Source: JAVBNW01 sp031551255 (GTDB lineage Bacteria > Bacillota > Clostridia > Christensenellales > UBA1750). From it: a stretch of 64,000 nucleotides of DNA. The stretch is taken from assembly GCA_031551255.1 (NCBI GenBank), contig JAVBNW010000066.1, positions 1 through 64,000 on the forward strand, given 5' to 3'. This document shows positions 33,722 through 42,895 of this stretch, piece by piece. The notes under the pieces were generated by a model. The model made no database searches. It saw only the letters and a program-made list of their open reading frames with translations, and was not told where the DNA came from. Within the stretch, counting starts at the first letter, position 1, and each line of letters begins with the position of its first letter. The translations under genes were made by a program, and so were the position numbers.

Positions 33722-36382
33722 CTATGATGTCGGCAAGCGCTCGCGGAGTATCTCGAGCACTTCGTCCATGCACGCCGCCGCTTCCCGGATCTTCGCCGCG
33801 ATTCTTGCGCGCTTCCCCTTATCCTGCAAATTCGGGAGCGTGACGTTGAAGCCGCCGCCGAGCGCCTCCAGGTCGCCGCCGTCGTCGTCGTTCCATATCT
33901 TGGCCGTGCGGTCATACAGCTCGCTGATGTCCGCGATAAAGGCGAGATCGGGATTGAGCACCAGGGCGCGGTCGAGGAATAGCTGGGAGCAGCTTCCGTT
34001 GGTAGCCATGTTGCAGATGTTGCTCACATGCACGCCCCACGCGTTAAATGCTTCCGGCGTTATGCCGTCGAACTTCCCCGATTCAATGCCGCCGGCCCAC
34101 GCGCGGAAGGCTTCCGGGCCAAAGCAGAACGCGTCGTTTTTCACGGCGAGCAGCCGGGGCATGTCCAGGATGACGCCCCGGTATGCCTGCTTAAGGTCGA
34201 TCACGCGTTTCCTCTCCCCGACAAAGAGCCATCCCCTTGCGTTGCATTCGAGGGAAGGATCATCGGCAAACACCCGCTCGATCGGCACGCGCTCGGGCTC
34301 GGTCTTGTCCCCCGTCAGGAACAGAAGGGTCTTCCCGTGTTCCTCGTAGCCCACGTAGATGCCCCACGGCGGCCCGCCCCGCGTGACCGCGATGACGGGG
34401 ACGGCTTTATCGATGTAGGCGATGAGCGTCTGGAGGTACATCTCCTTGTTCGCCCGGAGCTGCTGCCCGGAGACGAAGGTGCTGGCATAGCCGCATTTCT
34501 CAAAGATGCCCTCGAAGTAGCTTCCGCCCTCGCGGTTGAACATGCAGGCCGACGCCGCCTCGCCCATGTATTCGCCATAGGAATACACCTGCGCCAGAAC
34601 ATCGCCCGTCAGCCCCGCGAAGAACCAGTAGCCGAAATCCGGCTCGTCCCGATAGGCGCCAAGGGATTCCATCACATACCGGGCGCAGCCGTTGAACCAG
34701 TAGTTTTCGCCATGCTCGCTGGTGATGAATCGATGGATGTTGGGGATCGCGTTGTTGCTTCGCTTGGTGATCACGGTAAGCGCGCCTTCCTTCATCTTGA
34801 TTTTCGATGGCTGCACAAGCTGCGAAACGCGGATGGAGCGGAAGTATTTCTTGATCGAGCTATCGGAGCCCAGGATGATCGGCCGGGCCTGCTGCCGCCT
34901 TAAATCCGCCGCCATATAGGGGAAATTGACGCCGCAATAGCGAACCTCGCCGTTGATGATCACGGCGAAGTGCTTCATGCCCACGATCCAGGTGAGATGG
35001 TTGTACGCATCCCGGTCAATCCCGCCTCGCTTGGGAACGCTGAAATAATCGCCAAAGACCGGCTGGTGAAAGCAGATGGCCTCTTGCGACAGCCGCTCGT
35101 CGGGACTGTTGTCCATATTGACGCCGAACAGAACATTCAAATCCTCGCCGTGATGAAAACGGATGCTTTCTTCTTTTTTGCCATGCCCCCAGCCGCCGCT
35201 CTCCTCGCCGATGCGAAACTCGATATCCACGCGGAACGGCAGCTTCACCGCAATGTTGGTTGACAACACACGCGTCGAAATCCACGAGATGTATTCAGCT
35301 TCGCCCTCCTCGGTCACGCGGTAATGCGGGCGGTTGATCGGGATCAGTTGATCCATGCCGGCGTCCTGCGACCACAGGATGGGGTTCTGCGTCTCGATTT
35401 CCTCAACCGAAACCGTGCCGGGAGCCAACTCGTCCGGCCTACCGAACAGCGCCGCGTCGGCCAGCCGTTTCTTCACGGGGACGAGCAAAGAAACCAGCTC
35501 GCGCTTCTCATCGGGCGAGATGAGGTTCTCCAGCATGGCCTCGTGGCGCAGGCAACCGTCATGCCCGTAATCGATCTCGTAGAACTTGTTCCCGTCGAAA
35601 TCGGCTATGAGCGAGCGGAACCGCTCGCCCAAGTCCTCGTCAAGGTACACGTTGACCGACGCGAACAACCCGCCCTCGAACGCTTCATCGGCATAGGGGC
35701 TGTCGTTGATAAAATCATCCGGGACGCGTAGGATAGCGGCGTCACCGGCACTCGTCTGAAACTCAAACCGCTCATGCTGCCCCGGCTCGCCGGTCAGGGG
35801 GCCATGAGCCTGCACCCAGCGCTGAAAGCCGTCCGGGTCGGAGGTTTCCGGGTTGCTCCGAGGCCGCGACGATAAAACGCGCATGGCCGGCAGCGGGATG
35901 ATCGACGCTTCAACGGGCCTGGCAAGCCTGTCCGATAGATCGGAAAGCTCGTCATAGATCACGGATTTCTTATGCTCCAGGGTATCCAGCCGCTCCTCCA
36001 TTTTTTCATAGAGAATCGGCAGCGCGGAAATCCTCGTCACGCCGTTTTGGATCATGGCCTGCAGAAACTCATTGACCACGCCGCGAAGCTCCGCCAGGGC
36101 GTCGACCTCGTCGTCGATGGCGCGTATGCGGTTGACGAACGTCTCCACCACGACGCTCATATCCTCGCTCTCATAGATGCGGATGATATCCTTGATGGGA
36201 ATCTGCATCTTGCGGAGCACCATGATTTGCTTTAATCGCTCGATGTTCCCGGTGTCGTAATACCGGTATTTTTCGGTATCCGATCTGACGCTTCGGATCA
36301 GTCCCGCCTGTTCGTAATACCGCAAGCTGCGGGAGGATATGCCCAGCGTGTTCGTGAGATCGGTGATCTTGACCAAATCCAT
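33722..36382 (-). CDS. MerR regulator fused to effector-like and papain-like domains
   Basis: 886 residues from ATG 36382 (frame open to 36457). Residues 1-70 are a MerR winged helix (MDLVKITDLTNTLGISSRSLRYYEQAGLI), then a coiled coil to about 150. PAMRVLSSRP starts an effector-like domain of ~240 residues, and a second beta-rich domain follows. The last ~320 residues match the papain-like family next door, with Cys in NGCARYV at about 565, but PWGIYVGYEE where the neighbour has DWHVAAGYDE, so the His is replaced by Gly and this copy is probably a binding, not catalytic, domain. Its promoter has the 19-bp spacer typical for MerR control. Confidence 0.75.
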   Translation of the reverse strand: MDLVKITDLTNTLGISSRSLRYYEQAGLIRSVRSDTEKYRYYDTGNIERLKQIMVLRKMQIPIKDIIRIYESEDMSVVVETFVNRIRAIDDEVDALAELRGVVNEFLQAMIQNGVTRISALPILYEKMEERLDTLEHKKSVIYDELSDLSDRLARPVEASIIPLPAMRVLSSRPRSNPETSDPDGFQRWVQAHGPLTGEPGQHERFEFQTSAGDAAILRVPDDFINDSPYADEAFEGGLFASVNVYLDEDLGERFRSLIADFDGNKFYEIDYGHDGCLRHEAMLENLISPDEKRELVSLLVPVKKRLADAALFGRPDELAPGTVSVEEIETQNPILWSQDAGMDQLIPINRPHYRVTEEGEAEYISWISTRVLSTNIAVKLPFRVDIEFRIGEESGGWGHGKKEESIRFHHGEDLNVLFGVNMDNSPDERLSQEAICFHQPVFGDYFSVPKRGGIDRDAYNHLTWIVGMKHFAVIINGEVRYCGVNFPYMAADLRRQQARPIILGSDSSIKKYFRSIRVSQLVQPSKIKMKEGALTVITKRSNNAIPNIHRFITSEHGENYWFNGCARYVMESLGAYRDEPDFGYWFFAGLTGDVLAQVYSYGEYMGEAASACMFNREGGSYFEGIFEKCGYASTFVSGQQLRANKEMYLQTLIAYIDKAVPVIAVTRGGPPWGIYVGYEEHGKTLLFLTGDKTEPERVPIERVFADDPSLECNARGWLFVGERKRVIDLKQAYRGVILDMPRLLAVKNDAFCFGPEAFRAWAGGIESGKFDGITPEAFNAWGVHVSNICNMATNGSCSQLFLDRALVLNPDLAFIADISELYDRTAKIWNDDDGGDLEALGGGFNVTLPNLQDKGKRARIAAKIREAAACMDEVLEILRERLPTS

Positions 36383-36416
36383 TGGCGCACGCCCCTTGTA
36401 TGCCTTGATGGTCACA

Positions 36417-36447
36417 AGCATATCACTTGACCACGCGTCAATGTCAA
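36417..36447 (-). promoter_or_regulatory. MerR-type promoter with 19-bp spacer and operator
   Basis: TTGACA (36442-36447), a 19-bp spacer and TATGCT (36417-36422) on minus, 35 bp upstream of the MerR fusion start. Inside the spacer lies TTGAC-N5-GTCAA (36427-36441). MerR proteins are known to act on over-long spacers of this type, so autoregulation is likely. Confidence 0.75.
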
Positions 36448-36690
36448 TGAAAAACAATGATCCCCGCAGTATTTTCCTTTTTGCTATAGCTATGCTCTGC
36501 CATATCCGACGGCCTCTCCATGCTATACCTTAACGGAAACACCGCCGTCCGGCTACGTGGCCGCGGCTCCATGCCCGTTCACGAACACCGAGGCGCGTGT
36601 CAACGGAACGCCGTTGAGCGCAATCGTCGGGAAACTTTTGTAGTATGGAGCGTGTATTTGCTGCCCTGGGGATACCTATCCTTATCGCCG
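36448..36690. other. Intergenic stretch without a convincing gene
   Basis: Between the MerR promoter and the mobile-element protein. Short plus-strand frames exist but have neither ribosome sites nor recognisable domains. A piece near 36550-36640 reads VNGTPLSAIVGKLL in one frame, which may be a gene scrap. Confidence 0.3.
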
Positions 36691-37731
36691 CTATCCGTTC
36701 TCTCCAAACCAGTATACAATCGAGTCTCTCAACTGCTCAGGCGTACTCCTTTGGAACCCCTGCAACCCCGGCTCCGGCTTATACGCACTCCAGCAGTCAT
36801 AATAACTCATATAATTCTTACGCTGAGAAAGATACGCGCGTATTATAGGGGTCGAAAGTGCAACACGACCTTCCTGCGGGGTGATAGAAGATGGCTGGGC
36901 CTGCCGTGTGGAAATCGATCCGCTGAACCAAGCGATCATGTGGTTGATATGTTCGCGGTCACTGCCTGCCCAATACATTTTACGGCCCCGAAAACGTATT
37001 TCGTCCAAAATACGTTTTGTTTTTTCTAGTGTGGGCATAGTTACCCCTTCGCCTGTTGGATACAGCGCATTGAAGATGATGCAGCCGAAAGAACCGGATA
37101 GCTTTTGCAGCGTAAACACATCGCCATGCTTTTGCAAGAATCGCCACACCTTGGTCTTTTCCCAGTTCCAGCGGCGGCCCAAAGTATCCAGCGTCAATGC
37201 GGCGCCAATGCGCTCAAACTGGATGACCGGCGCCAGTTGGGAGAACACATCACGCGGATTCCGATAGATTGTGTGGCACCAAAGGTCGAGCCAGGCGTCC
37301 GCCTCATCAAAGGTATAGCGCTGTTCCACAAGCCGCTGGGTGATGTCTCGCGGCACGCAGAGGAAACCATACCCGTCCGTGGTGTACACGACACCCTCGG
37401 AGCATGCCGCGCCCGAGCATTTCACGACCCAATCCCTGATCTTATACGTGAGCTTCTTCGTAACGGGATCCAAGTCATAATCGATATATCCGAGTTCAGA
37501 AAGCTGATCCATGACCTCCAGCGTCTTTTGCCGGTTCTTGATCCACAGAATGCTCTTCAACCCCACAACGCCACCAGCCCAGGTTCCAGCCTCGACCTCG
37601 TTGATATAGCCGCAATAGGTGGAATGCCCCGCGCGAAAAGCGGCCCTGGAAGCCAATCCGACCCACGCGCCCATAATCCCCTTGCCCTGTGGTAGCAAGT
37701 TGCGCGGCGCCTTAACCCACGAGCATTTCAT
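36691..37731 (-). CDS. Integrative-element-associated protein (winged-helix, replication-like)
   Basis: 346 residues from the ATG at 37731, which has AAAGGAG seven bases upstream; the frame is open to 37821. MKCSWVKAPRNLLPQGKGIMGAWVGLASRAAF, GGVVGLKSILWIKNRQKTLEVMDQLSELGYIDY, VVKCSGAACSEGVVYTTDGYGFLC and YLSQRKNYMSYYDCWSAYK are blocks I know from cargo genes of Clostridia integrative conjugative elements. Its exact role is not known; the N-terminal LSELGYI region suggests a winged helix. No integrase, relaxase or conjugation gene is in reach, so this looks like a stranded copy. It is one of the clearest signs of horizontal transfer in the window. Confidence 0.65.
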   Translation of the reverse strand: MKCSWVKAPRNLLPQGKGIMGAWVGLASRAAFRAGHSTYCGYINEVEAGTWAGGVVGLKSILWIKNRQKTLEVMDQLSELGYIDYDLDPVTKKLTYKIRDWVVKCSGAACSEGVVYTTDGYGFLCVPRDITQRLVEQRYTFDEADAWLDLWCHTIYRNPRDVFSQLAPVIQFERIGAALTLDTLGRRWNWEKTKVWRFLQKHGDVFTLQKLSGSFGCIIFNALYPTGEGVTMPTLEKTKRILDEIRFRGRKMYWAGSDREHINHMIAWFSGSISTRQAQPSSITPQEGRVALSTPIIRAYLSQRKNYMSYYDCWSAYKPEPGLQGFQRSTPEQLRDSIVYWFGENG

Positions 37732-37944
37732 GACGATGCTCCTTTCAATTGCAAATGAAAAGGCCGGCAAATACCGGCCATAGTTGAGATCAAGACGCCC
37801 TATTCTTTTGTGTTTCACCATACCAGATCAACGACGACTTTTACGGTTACACACTTTTTAGGCGCTTATTTCAGCTTTTGTCACCGTTTTCATCCAACAC
37901 GATATGGCCCGTAAAGTGCCTAAAACAAAGGGCTTCTACACACC

Positions 37945-39210
37945 TTAGCGTTGTAGTAAAACGATCGTCTCCACATGCGCGGTCCACGGAAACATGTCCA
38001 CGGGAACCGCTTGGATGAGCCGGTATGCCCCGGACAGCGCCTTGACATCCCGCGCAAGCGTCGCCGGATCGCACGAGATGTACACGATCTTTTCGGGCCG
38101 GGCCTCGAGTGCCGCGGCAATCACCTTTTCGTCACAGCCCCGGCGCGGCGGGTCGAGCACGAGCACATCGCAGCGCATGCCCGGCAAAAGCGCCTCGCAA
38201 GCCCCGAGCAAAAAGCGTACGTTGCGTGCGCCGTTCATCTGCGCCGACTCGCGCGCCTGGGCGGTCGCGTCCGGAACGATCTCGATGCCCACCGCCTCCT
38301 TCGCACGCGCGGCCAGCAGCTGCGTAAGGCTGCCCGCTCCGCAGTAGGCGTCGATCACCCGCTCCGAACCGTTGAGCTGCGCGAGATTGAGCGCAGCTTC
38401 GTACAGCCTGTCCGCCTGCGCGGGGTTCACCTGGCGAAAACTGCCGGGCGATACCCTGGCGCGCACGCCCATAGCCTCTTCCTCGAGAAAAATTGCGCCC
38501 CAAAGTGGGCGATAGAGGCCTTCTTTTCCTTCTTCGCCCGCGCCCATGCCCCAAAGCGCCCCGGCAAGCTGCGGAAGTTTTTCGCGCATCCGCTGTGCCC
38601 ATCGCCCGGCGAGGGGCGGCTTTTCGCGCGCATGCAGCGCCGCAAGCGCGGAACCGCCCCGCGCGGTGCACATCAAAAGCGACAGCGCCTCTCCGCCCTC
38701 GCCGAGCCATGCGCGGGTAGCCTCCAGTGCAGGCGCAAACGCCCGCCCCTGCAAGAGACAGTCCGCCATAGGGACGATGCTGCGGCTATTCGCGCGGTAA
38801 AACCCGATTTCTCCGCCGTCAGCCGGTACGACGGCCTTGTTGCGGTAGCGCCACGGGTCTTCCATGCCGGCGATTTGCGTAACCGGAGCATTCTTAAGGC
38901 CCCCAATGCGCGCAAGGCAATCGCAAACGCGTCGCCGCTTTTGCTCAAGCGCCCTTGTATAGCCCATATGCTGCATCGAGCAGCCACCGCAAGCCCCGTA
39001 ATACGGGCATGGGGCAACCGCGCGCTCCGGGCTTGCGCACAGAACGTCCAAAAGATCGGCAAATGCATGGCTCTTTTGCTCGCGAAGCATGCGCACGCGC
39101 ACATTCTCCCCCGCAAGCGCCCCCTGCACAAACACGGCCTTGCGCTGCCAAAAACCGATGCCCACGCCCTCTCCGCTCTCCCTGGAGATCTCCAAATCGA
39201 ACTCGCGCAC
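37945..39210 (-). CDS. rlmD: 23S rRNA (uracil-5-)-methyltransferase RlmD-like
   Basis: 421 residues, GTG start with GGAGG four bases upstream. This is a TrmA/RumA-type S-adenosylmethionine enzyme making 5-methyluridine in 23S rRNA. The [4Fe-4S] cluster Cys are 68, 74, 77 (CPYYGACGGCSMQH) and 151; the SAM-binding AYCGAGSLTQLL and DPPRRG motifs are present, and the nucleophile is Cys 380 in YISCDPATLARD. A TRAM domain forms the first ~60 residues. In Gram-positive bacteria the substrate site may differ from E. coli U1939 (RlmCD makes two), so the symbol is tentative. It is divergent from the dehydratase gene. Confidence 0.85.
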   Translation of the reverse strand: MREFDLEISRESGEGVGIGFWQRKAVFVQGALAGENVRVRMLREQKSHAFADLLDVLCASPERAVAPCPYYGACGGCSMQHMGYTRALEQKRRRVCDCLARIGGLKNAPVTQIAGMEDPWRYRNKAVVPADGGEIGFYRANSRSIVPMADCLLQGRAFAPALEATRAWLGEGGEALSLLMCTARGGSALAALHAREKPPLAGRWAQRMREKLPQLAGALWGMGAGEEGKEGLYRPLWGAIFLEEEAMGVRARVSPGSFRQVNPAQADRLYEAALNLAQLNGSERVIDAYCGAGSLTQLLAARAKEAVGIEIVPDATAQARESAQMNGARNVRFLLGACEALLPGMRCDVLVLDPPRRGCDEKVIAAALEARPEKIVYISCDPATLARDVKALSGAYRLIQAVPVDMFPWTAHVETIVLLQR

Positions 39211-39533
39211 GATACCTCCACGCCGGCCTCGCCGCCTCGTCGGTTGACGAGCGCCGCCTAATTCGCTATGCTGTTTGCATCTTCATCGGCATTTATGGCC
39301 GCCGACCTTGAAAACCGGACAAAACGAGCGAACAGCTTTTCAAGCTTTTCACCTCCTCGCGAAGGCGAAGAGAAGCGTGACCGACAGCCACGTCGACTGA
39401 CGTCGACAACGCGGAGCGGAAAAAAGGCTGCTCAGGCGCCCGAACCGAATTTTCAGACTCGACGACTATATACATCGTTTTTAGTGTAACATATTCCCGC
39501 CCGGCATTTCAATGCGGCGAAGGAGGACGAACG
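39211..39533. other. Divergent intergenic region with short repeats
   Basis: Holds the promoters of rlmD and the dehydratase gene, neither clear. AGCTTTTC is repeated at 9-bp spacing near 39330-39348, and GTCGAC-N4-GTCGAC is at 39392-39407. No gene is seen; the 73-codon frame here looks like chance. Confidence 0.4.
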
Positions 39534-40688
39534 ATGCGCATCAGCAACATCACAACCTGGCTGGTATCCCCGACGGGCGTGTATTTAAGGATCGACACGG
39601 ACGAAGGCATTTGCGGCTATGGCGAGGCGACGATACCCTACTTTCCCCAATCTGCCCACGGTATGCTCAAGGATATTAAGGCCTATCTGCTGGGCGAGGA
39701 TCCATTCCGCATCGAATATTTGTGGCAGTCGCTGTTCCGTGATATGTTCATGCGCGGCGGGCCCTCGCACATGGCGGCGATCAGCGCGGTGGACATGGCG
39801 CTTTACGATATCAAGGGCAAGGCGCTGGGCGTTCCGGTGTACGAGCTGCTCGGCGGACTCGCGCGCGACAAGGTACGCCTGTACGGCCACGTCGCTGCCA
39901 AAAGCGCGGGAGAAATCGCCGCCAAGGCGAAAAAGCTGGCGGATACGGGCGTGACGATGATCAGGTTCCGCGCATTTCACGGCTCGGATGCCCAAAGGGA
40001 GTTCGACTACGCCACGGGCGTCGCCGAGCAGCTCGATTACTTGGATGCAATCCAGGCTACAGTCGGCTCCGCCGCCGACATCATCGTAGAGTGTCACGGT
40101 CGCTACGACCTGCCCTGGGCCGTAAAGCTCGCCAAGCAGTTGGAAAAGCGCGAGCATATCTTCTTTATGGAAGATCCTCTCAGGCAGGAAAATCCCGCCA
40201 TGATGGAAGCGCTGCGCCGCCAAACCTCCGTGCCCCTCGCCACCGGCGAACGCTGCCACAGCCGCTGGGATTTTCGCGAGCTGTTCACCGCCAACTCCAT
40301 CGACTACGCAAGGCCCGATGTATGCCATTGCGGCGGGATCAGCGAGATGATGAAAATCGCCTCCTTCGCGCAGACATACGGCGTATCCGTCGTGCCACAC
40401 AATACGCAGGGACCCTTGGGCATGGCCGCCTGCCTGCACGCGGCGTTTGCGATCGACAACATCTCGGTGGTCGAGGCTGCCTATGCCAACCCCGACAACG
40501 TGGATCGCAAGGCGGAGGCGTTTGCGCAAAGCTGGCCTGCCTGCGCAGGCGGCTACTCCCTCCCGCCCAAAGGCCCCGGGCTGGGCGTTACGGTCGATGA
40601 GGCGGCGCTTGACGAGGCGCAGGCGAACTTTCGCCCGCCGGTTCAGCCCCGGCTGCGCGCGTACGATGGCTCCGTGCGGGATTGGTAG
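39534..40688 (+). CDS. Enolase-superfamily acid-sugar dehydratase (mandelate racemase type)
   Basis: 384 residues, ATG with AAGGAGGA upstream. It has the capping domain and TIM barrel of the mandelate racemase/galactonate dehydratase group. The Mg ligands are Glu 186 (VECHGR), Glu 213 (FMEDP) and Glu 239 (TGER), and His 289 (VPHNTQGP) is the expected base. The layout matches DgoD-type enzymes that remove water from hexonates such as galactonate or mannonate; substrate cannot be told from sequence alone. The following gene starts 37 bp later, so the two may be co-transcribed, but the neighbours do not form a sugar-acid pathway. Confidence 0.8.
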   Translation: MRISNITTWLVSPTGVYLRIDTDEGICGYGEATIPYFPQSAHGMLKDIKAYLLGEDPFRIEYLWQSLFRDMFMRGGPSHMAAISAVDMALYDIKGKALGVPVYELLGGLARDKVRLYGHVAAKSAGEIAAKAKKLADTGVTMIRFRAFHGSDAQREFDYATGVAEQLDYLDAIQATVGSAADIIVECHGRYDLPWAVKLAKQLEKREHIFFMEDPLRQENPAMMEALRRQTSVPLATGERCHSRWDFRELFTANSIDYARPDVCHCGGISEMMKIASFAQTYGVSVVPHNTQGPLGMAACLHAAFAIDNISVVEAAYANPDNVDRKAEAFAQSWPACAGGYSLPPKGPGLGVTVDEAALDEAQANFRPPVQPRLRAYDGSVRDW

Positions 40689-40725
40689 GGCGCATAGGAC
40701 AACATAAAGAGAAGGGTAAGTGCCC

Positions 40726-41265
40726 ATGAAGCTTGCGGCAGGCGCGAAGGCTCCCAATTTTTCATATAACACTCCTTATGAAACGAACGTGAACTTCTAC
40801 GCCTCGCTCAGGGCAAGGCATAACATCCTCATTTTTTCGCGCTATATCGGCTGCCCGCTCTGCCAGCTGAAGCTTATGCAAACGGCAAGCGAGTATGCCG
40901 CGGTTGCACGGGCAGGCGGCGAGATCTACTTCGTGCTGCAGTCCACTGTGGAAAGCGCGAAAGAACAGCTGGAAGAGATGGGCGTTCGTTTTCCGGTGAT
41001 CCTCGATCCTGACGAAGCACTGTACAAACTCTACGGCGTATCGCCTGCAAAATCGAAGCTTGGGCTGGCATCGCCCACGGTAATAGGGCTAATCGGCCAA
41101 GCAAAGCGCGAAGGCATAGCGCATGGAAAACACGAGGGAAACGAGCTTCAGCTACCGGCCACGTTTATCGTAGGCGAACACGGCGTCGTCGAGTATGCCC
41201 GCTACGGCAGGCACGGCGCGGATTATCCCAGCCTTACTACGCTGCTGTCGTTGCTGGAAAAATAG
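40726..41265 (+). CDS. Peroxiredoxin-like (AhpC/TSA family) protein
   Basis: 179 residues from the ATG at 40726; GTG at 40720 is also in frame. It has the thioredoxin fold of AhpC/TSA proteins, with a CxxC at Cys 43 and 46 (RYIGCPLCQLKL), where classical peroxiredoxins have PxxxTxxC. ESAKEQLEEMGVRFPVILDPDEALYKLYGV and LPATFIVGEHGVVEYARYG complete the family pattern. The CxxC suggests thiol-disulfide exchange or atypical peroxidase activity. It lies 37 bp after the dehydratase gene and 27 bp before the DUF1697 gene. Confidence 0.8.
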   Translation: MKLAAGAKAPNFSYNTPYETNVNFYASLRARHNILIFSRYIGCPLCQLKLMQTASEYAAVARAGGEIYFVLQSTVESAKEQLEEMGVRFPVILDPDEALYKLYGVSPAKSKLGLASPTVIGLIGQAKREGIAHGKHEGNELQLPATFIVGEHGVVEYARYGRHGADYPSLTTLLSLLEK

Positions 41266-41292
41266 CGCCCATACGGCGGAGGTGCTTGTGCT

Positions 41293-41844
41293 ATGCGCTA
41301 TGTCGCCCTGTTCCGCGGCCTAAACGTCGGCGGCAGGAACATCGTAAAAATGGCGGAGTTAAAGGCGATGCTTACAGAGCTGGGCCTTGAGGATGTGCGG
41401 ACGTACATCCAGAGCGGGAATGCTCTATTTTCGTCCGGCGAAGGGGAAGCGGCCCTATCGCTCGCCATTGAGCGGGCGTTTACGGATAGGTTCGGCTTTC
41501 ACAGCGGCGTCGCGCTGCGGGCGCAGGATGAGTTGGCGGCGATTGTGTCGGGCGTTCCGTTTTCGCTGGAAGAAATCGTCGCGGCGGAAAAGGCGGCGGC
41601 GGGCGCCGAGGCCCTGTATTGCTATTTGCTCGCCGAAACGGCGCCCCGCGCCGAGATAGAGATGCTGTGCGCTTCGTATACTGGCCGGGACAGGCTTGTT
41701 GCATCCGGGCGCGAAATCTATCTTTTGTGTCGCCAGAGCATTCGCGATTCCAAGCCGGCGATGTCTCTTCAAAAGCTCGCATTGCCCATGACATCGCGCA
41801 ATCTCAAGACGCTGCGGAAGCTATACGAGCTTATGATCGCGTAA
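41293..41844 (+). CDS. DUF1697 family protein
   Basis: 183 residues with GGAGG at the right distance. It has the hallmarks of DUF1697: MRYVALFRGLNVGGRNIVKMAELKAML at the start, YIQSGNALFSS, and RNLKTLRKLYELM at the end. The family is widespread and its function is unknown. It is in a row with the GNAT gene 27 bp downstream. Confidence 0.85.
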   Translation: MRYVALFRGLNVGGRNIVKMAELKAMLTELGLEDVRTYIQSGNALFSSGEGEAALSLAIERAFTDRFGFHSGVALRAQDELAAIVSGVPFSLEEIVAAEKAAAGAEALYCYLLAETAPRAEIEMLCASYTGRDRLVASGREIYLLCRQSIRDSKPAMSLQKLALPMTSRNLKTLRKLYELMIA

Positions 41845-41871
41845 AATCGGCGGGTTAGCGAGGTGCATAGT

Positions 41872-42495
41872 ATGAAACCGAAAACTGAAATCAGGGTAAT
41901 ACCCGCCCGGGAACTGGGCGACGGCGTCCGCGATGACATCGGCACAATTTTCACGGAAGGCTTTTATCAGTGGCTGCATTTCTTTTCGAAGGATAAGGAA
42001 AGGCTGACGCGGGCCTTCCGGCACATGTTTCAGTTGGATTTATTTTATGTCGCCCTGATCGACGGAGACGTCGTCGGCATCGCTGCCTGTACCGACGGAA
42101 AAACCCCTTGCGTGAAGATCGAAACGCGCGAGCTGCGCCGCCATCTGGGCTTTGTGCGCGGAATCATCGCCGGAGCCGTTTTGAAAGATCAGCTCGAGCG
42201 GCACGCGTATCCCTTCGCGCTCGATCCGAGGGGTAAGACGGGCTCGGTCGAGTTTGTCGCGACATCGCCAAGATATCGCGGGCAGGGAGTGGCGTCGGCG
42301 ATCATACGCCATTTTTTCAGCTTTCCACAGTACGATGAATTCGTGCTGGAGGTCGCCGACACCAATGCAGGGGCAGTTATGCTCTACGAAAAATTAGGGT
42401 TCTGCGAATGCATGCGGGTAAAAATGCAAAACCAGAAGAGGAGCGGCGTGAACTACTTGGTGTATATGAGGGCAAACGCTCGTGGGTGGGAATGA
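41872..42495 (+). CDS. GNAT family N-acetyltransferase
   Basis: 207 residues from the ATG at 41872, with GAGG upstream; GTG at 41863 is in frame. The acetyl-CoA pyrophosphate loop is SPRYRGQGVASAI, preceded by the strand VEFVAT, and followed by YDEFVLEVADTNAGAVMLYEKLGF, the usual motif B. The N-terminal half is helical and may hold the substrate pocket. Substrate unknown. It ends the short run that starts with the dehydratase gene. Confidence 0.85.
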   Translation: MKPKTEIRVIPARELGDGVRDDIGTIFTEGFYQWLHFFSKDKERLTRAFRHMFQLDLFYVALIDGDVVGIAACTDGKTPCVKIETRELRRHLGFVRGIIAGAVLKDQLERHAYPFALDPRGKTGSVEFVATSPRYRGQGVASAIIRHFFSFPQYDEFVLEVADTNAGAVMLYEKLGFCECMRVKMQNQKRSGVNYLVYMRANARGWE

Positions 42496-42502
42496 CGCGG
42501 TG

Positions 42503-42895
42503 ATGGCCGTGCAGCGCGATCTTCTTAATCAACACGTCGCCGCCATGTTCGTGCTGGACGGATGCTCCCGGATGCTCCCGGCTGCTCACCGTCAACGAGC
42601 CGTGGGATAAAACCCGGCCGGCCCCGGCGGTTTATTTCAAGCCAGACCATACAAGGCGAAGCAGCTTACCACTTTCACCAGGCGCTGGCGCGAGAAACCA
42701 TATCGCATTCCTGAGGATATAGGGCTGCCGGAGAACGAGGCCTTGCTCACGGGCGAAAACATCGGCGATTACGAACTCGGGGCCTTCCCGTGGCTCAAAG
42801 ATGAAATTCCCTTCGCTCAGCCCTACGCCGCGCTCGTATGCGAAGGCCGCACCGCATCCGTGTGCCGCAGCGTGCGCGGGCGGGAGGAGATGTGA
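42503..42895 (+). pseudogene. Remnant of second GNAT-type gene
   Basis: Pieces in several frames line up as one decayed protein: DLLNQHVAAMFVLDGCSRM, then RLLTVNEPWDKTRPAPAVYF in another frame, then YRIPEDIGLPENEALLTGENIGDYELGAFPWLKDEIPFAQPYAALVCEGRTASVCRSVRGREEM and a stop. The last block is typical for GNAT-like proteins before the acetyl-CoA motif, which is missing. At least two frameshifts and a 3' deletion are needed. A short duplication, GGATGCTCCC, at 42559-42578 may be the first shift. Confidence 0.5.

Noticed and set aside
37975..39261. 428-codon open frame antisense to the rRNA methyltransferase
   Set aside because: Arg/Ala/His-rich, no motifs, and the minus strand has the Fe-S and catalytic Cys motifs.
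39585..40772. 395-codon frame antisense to the dehydratase
   Set aside because: The sense gene has all enolase-superfamily ligands; the antisense frame has none of its own.
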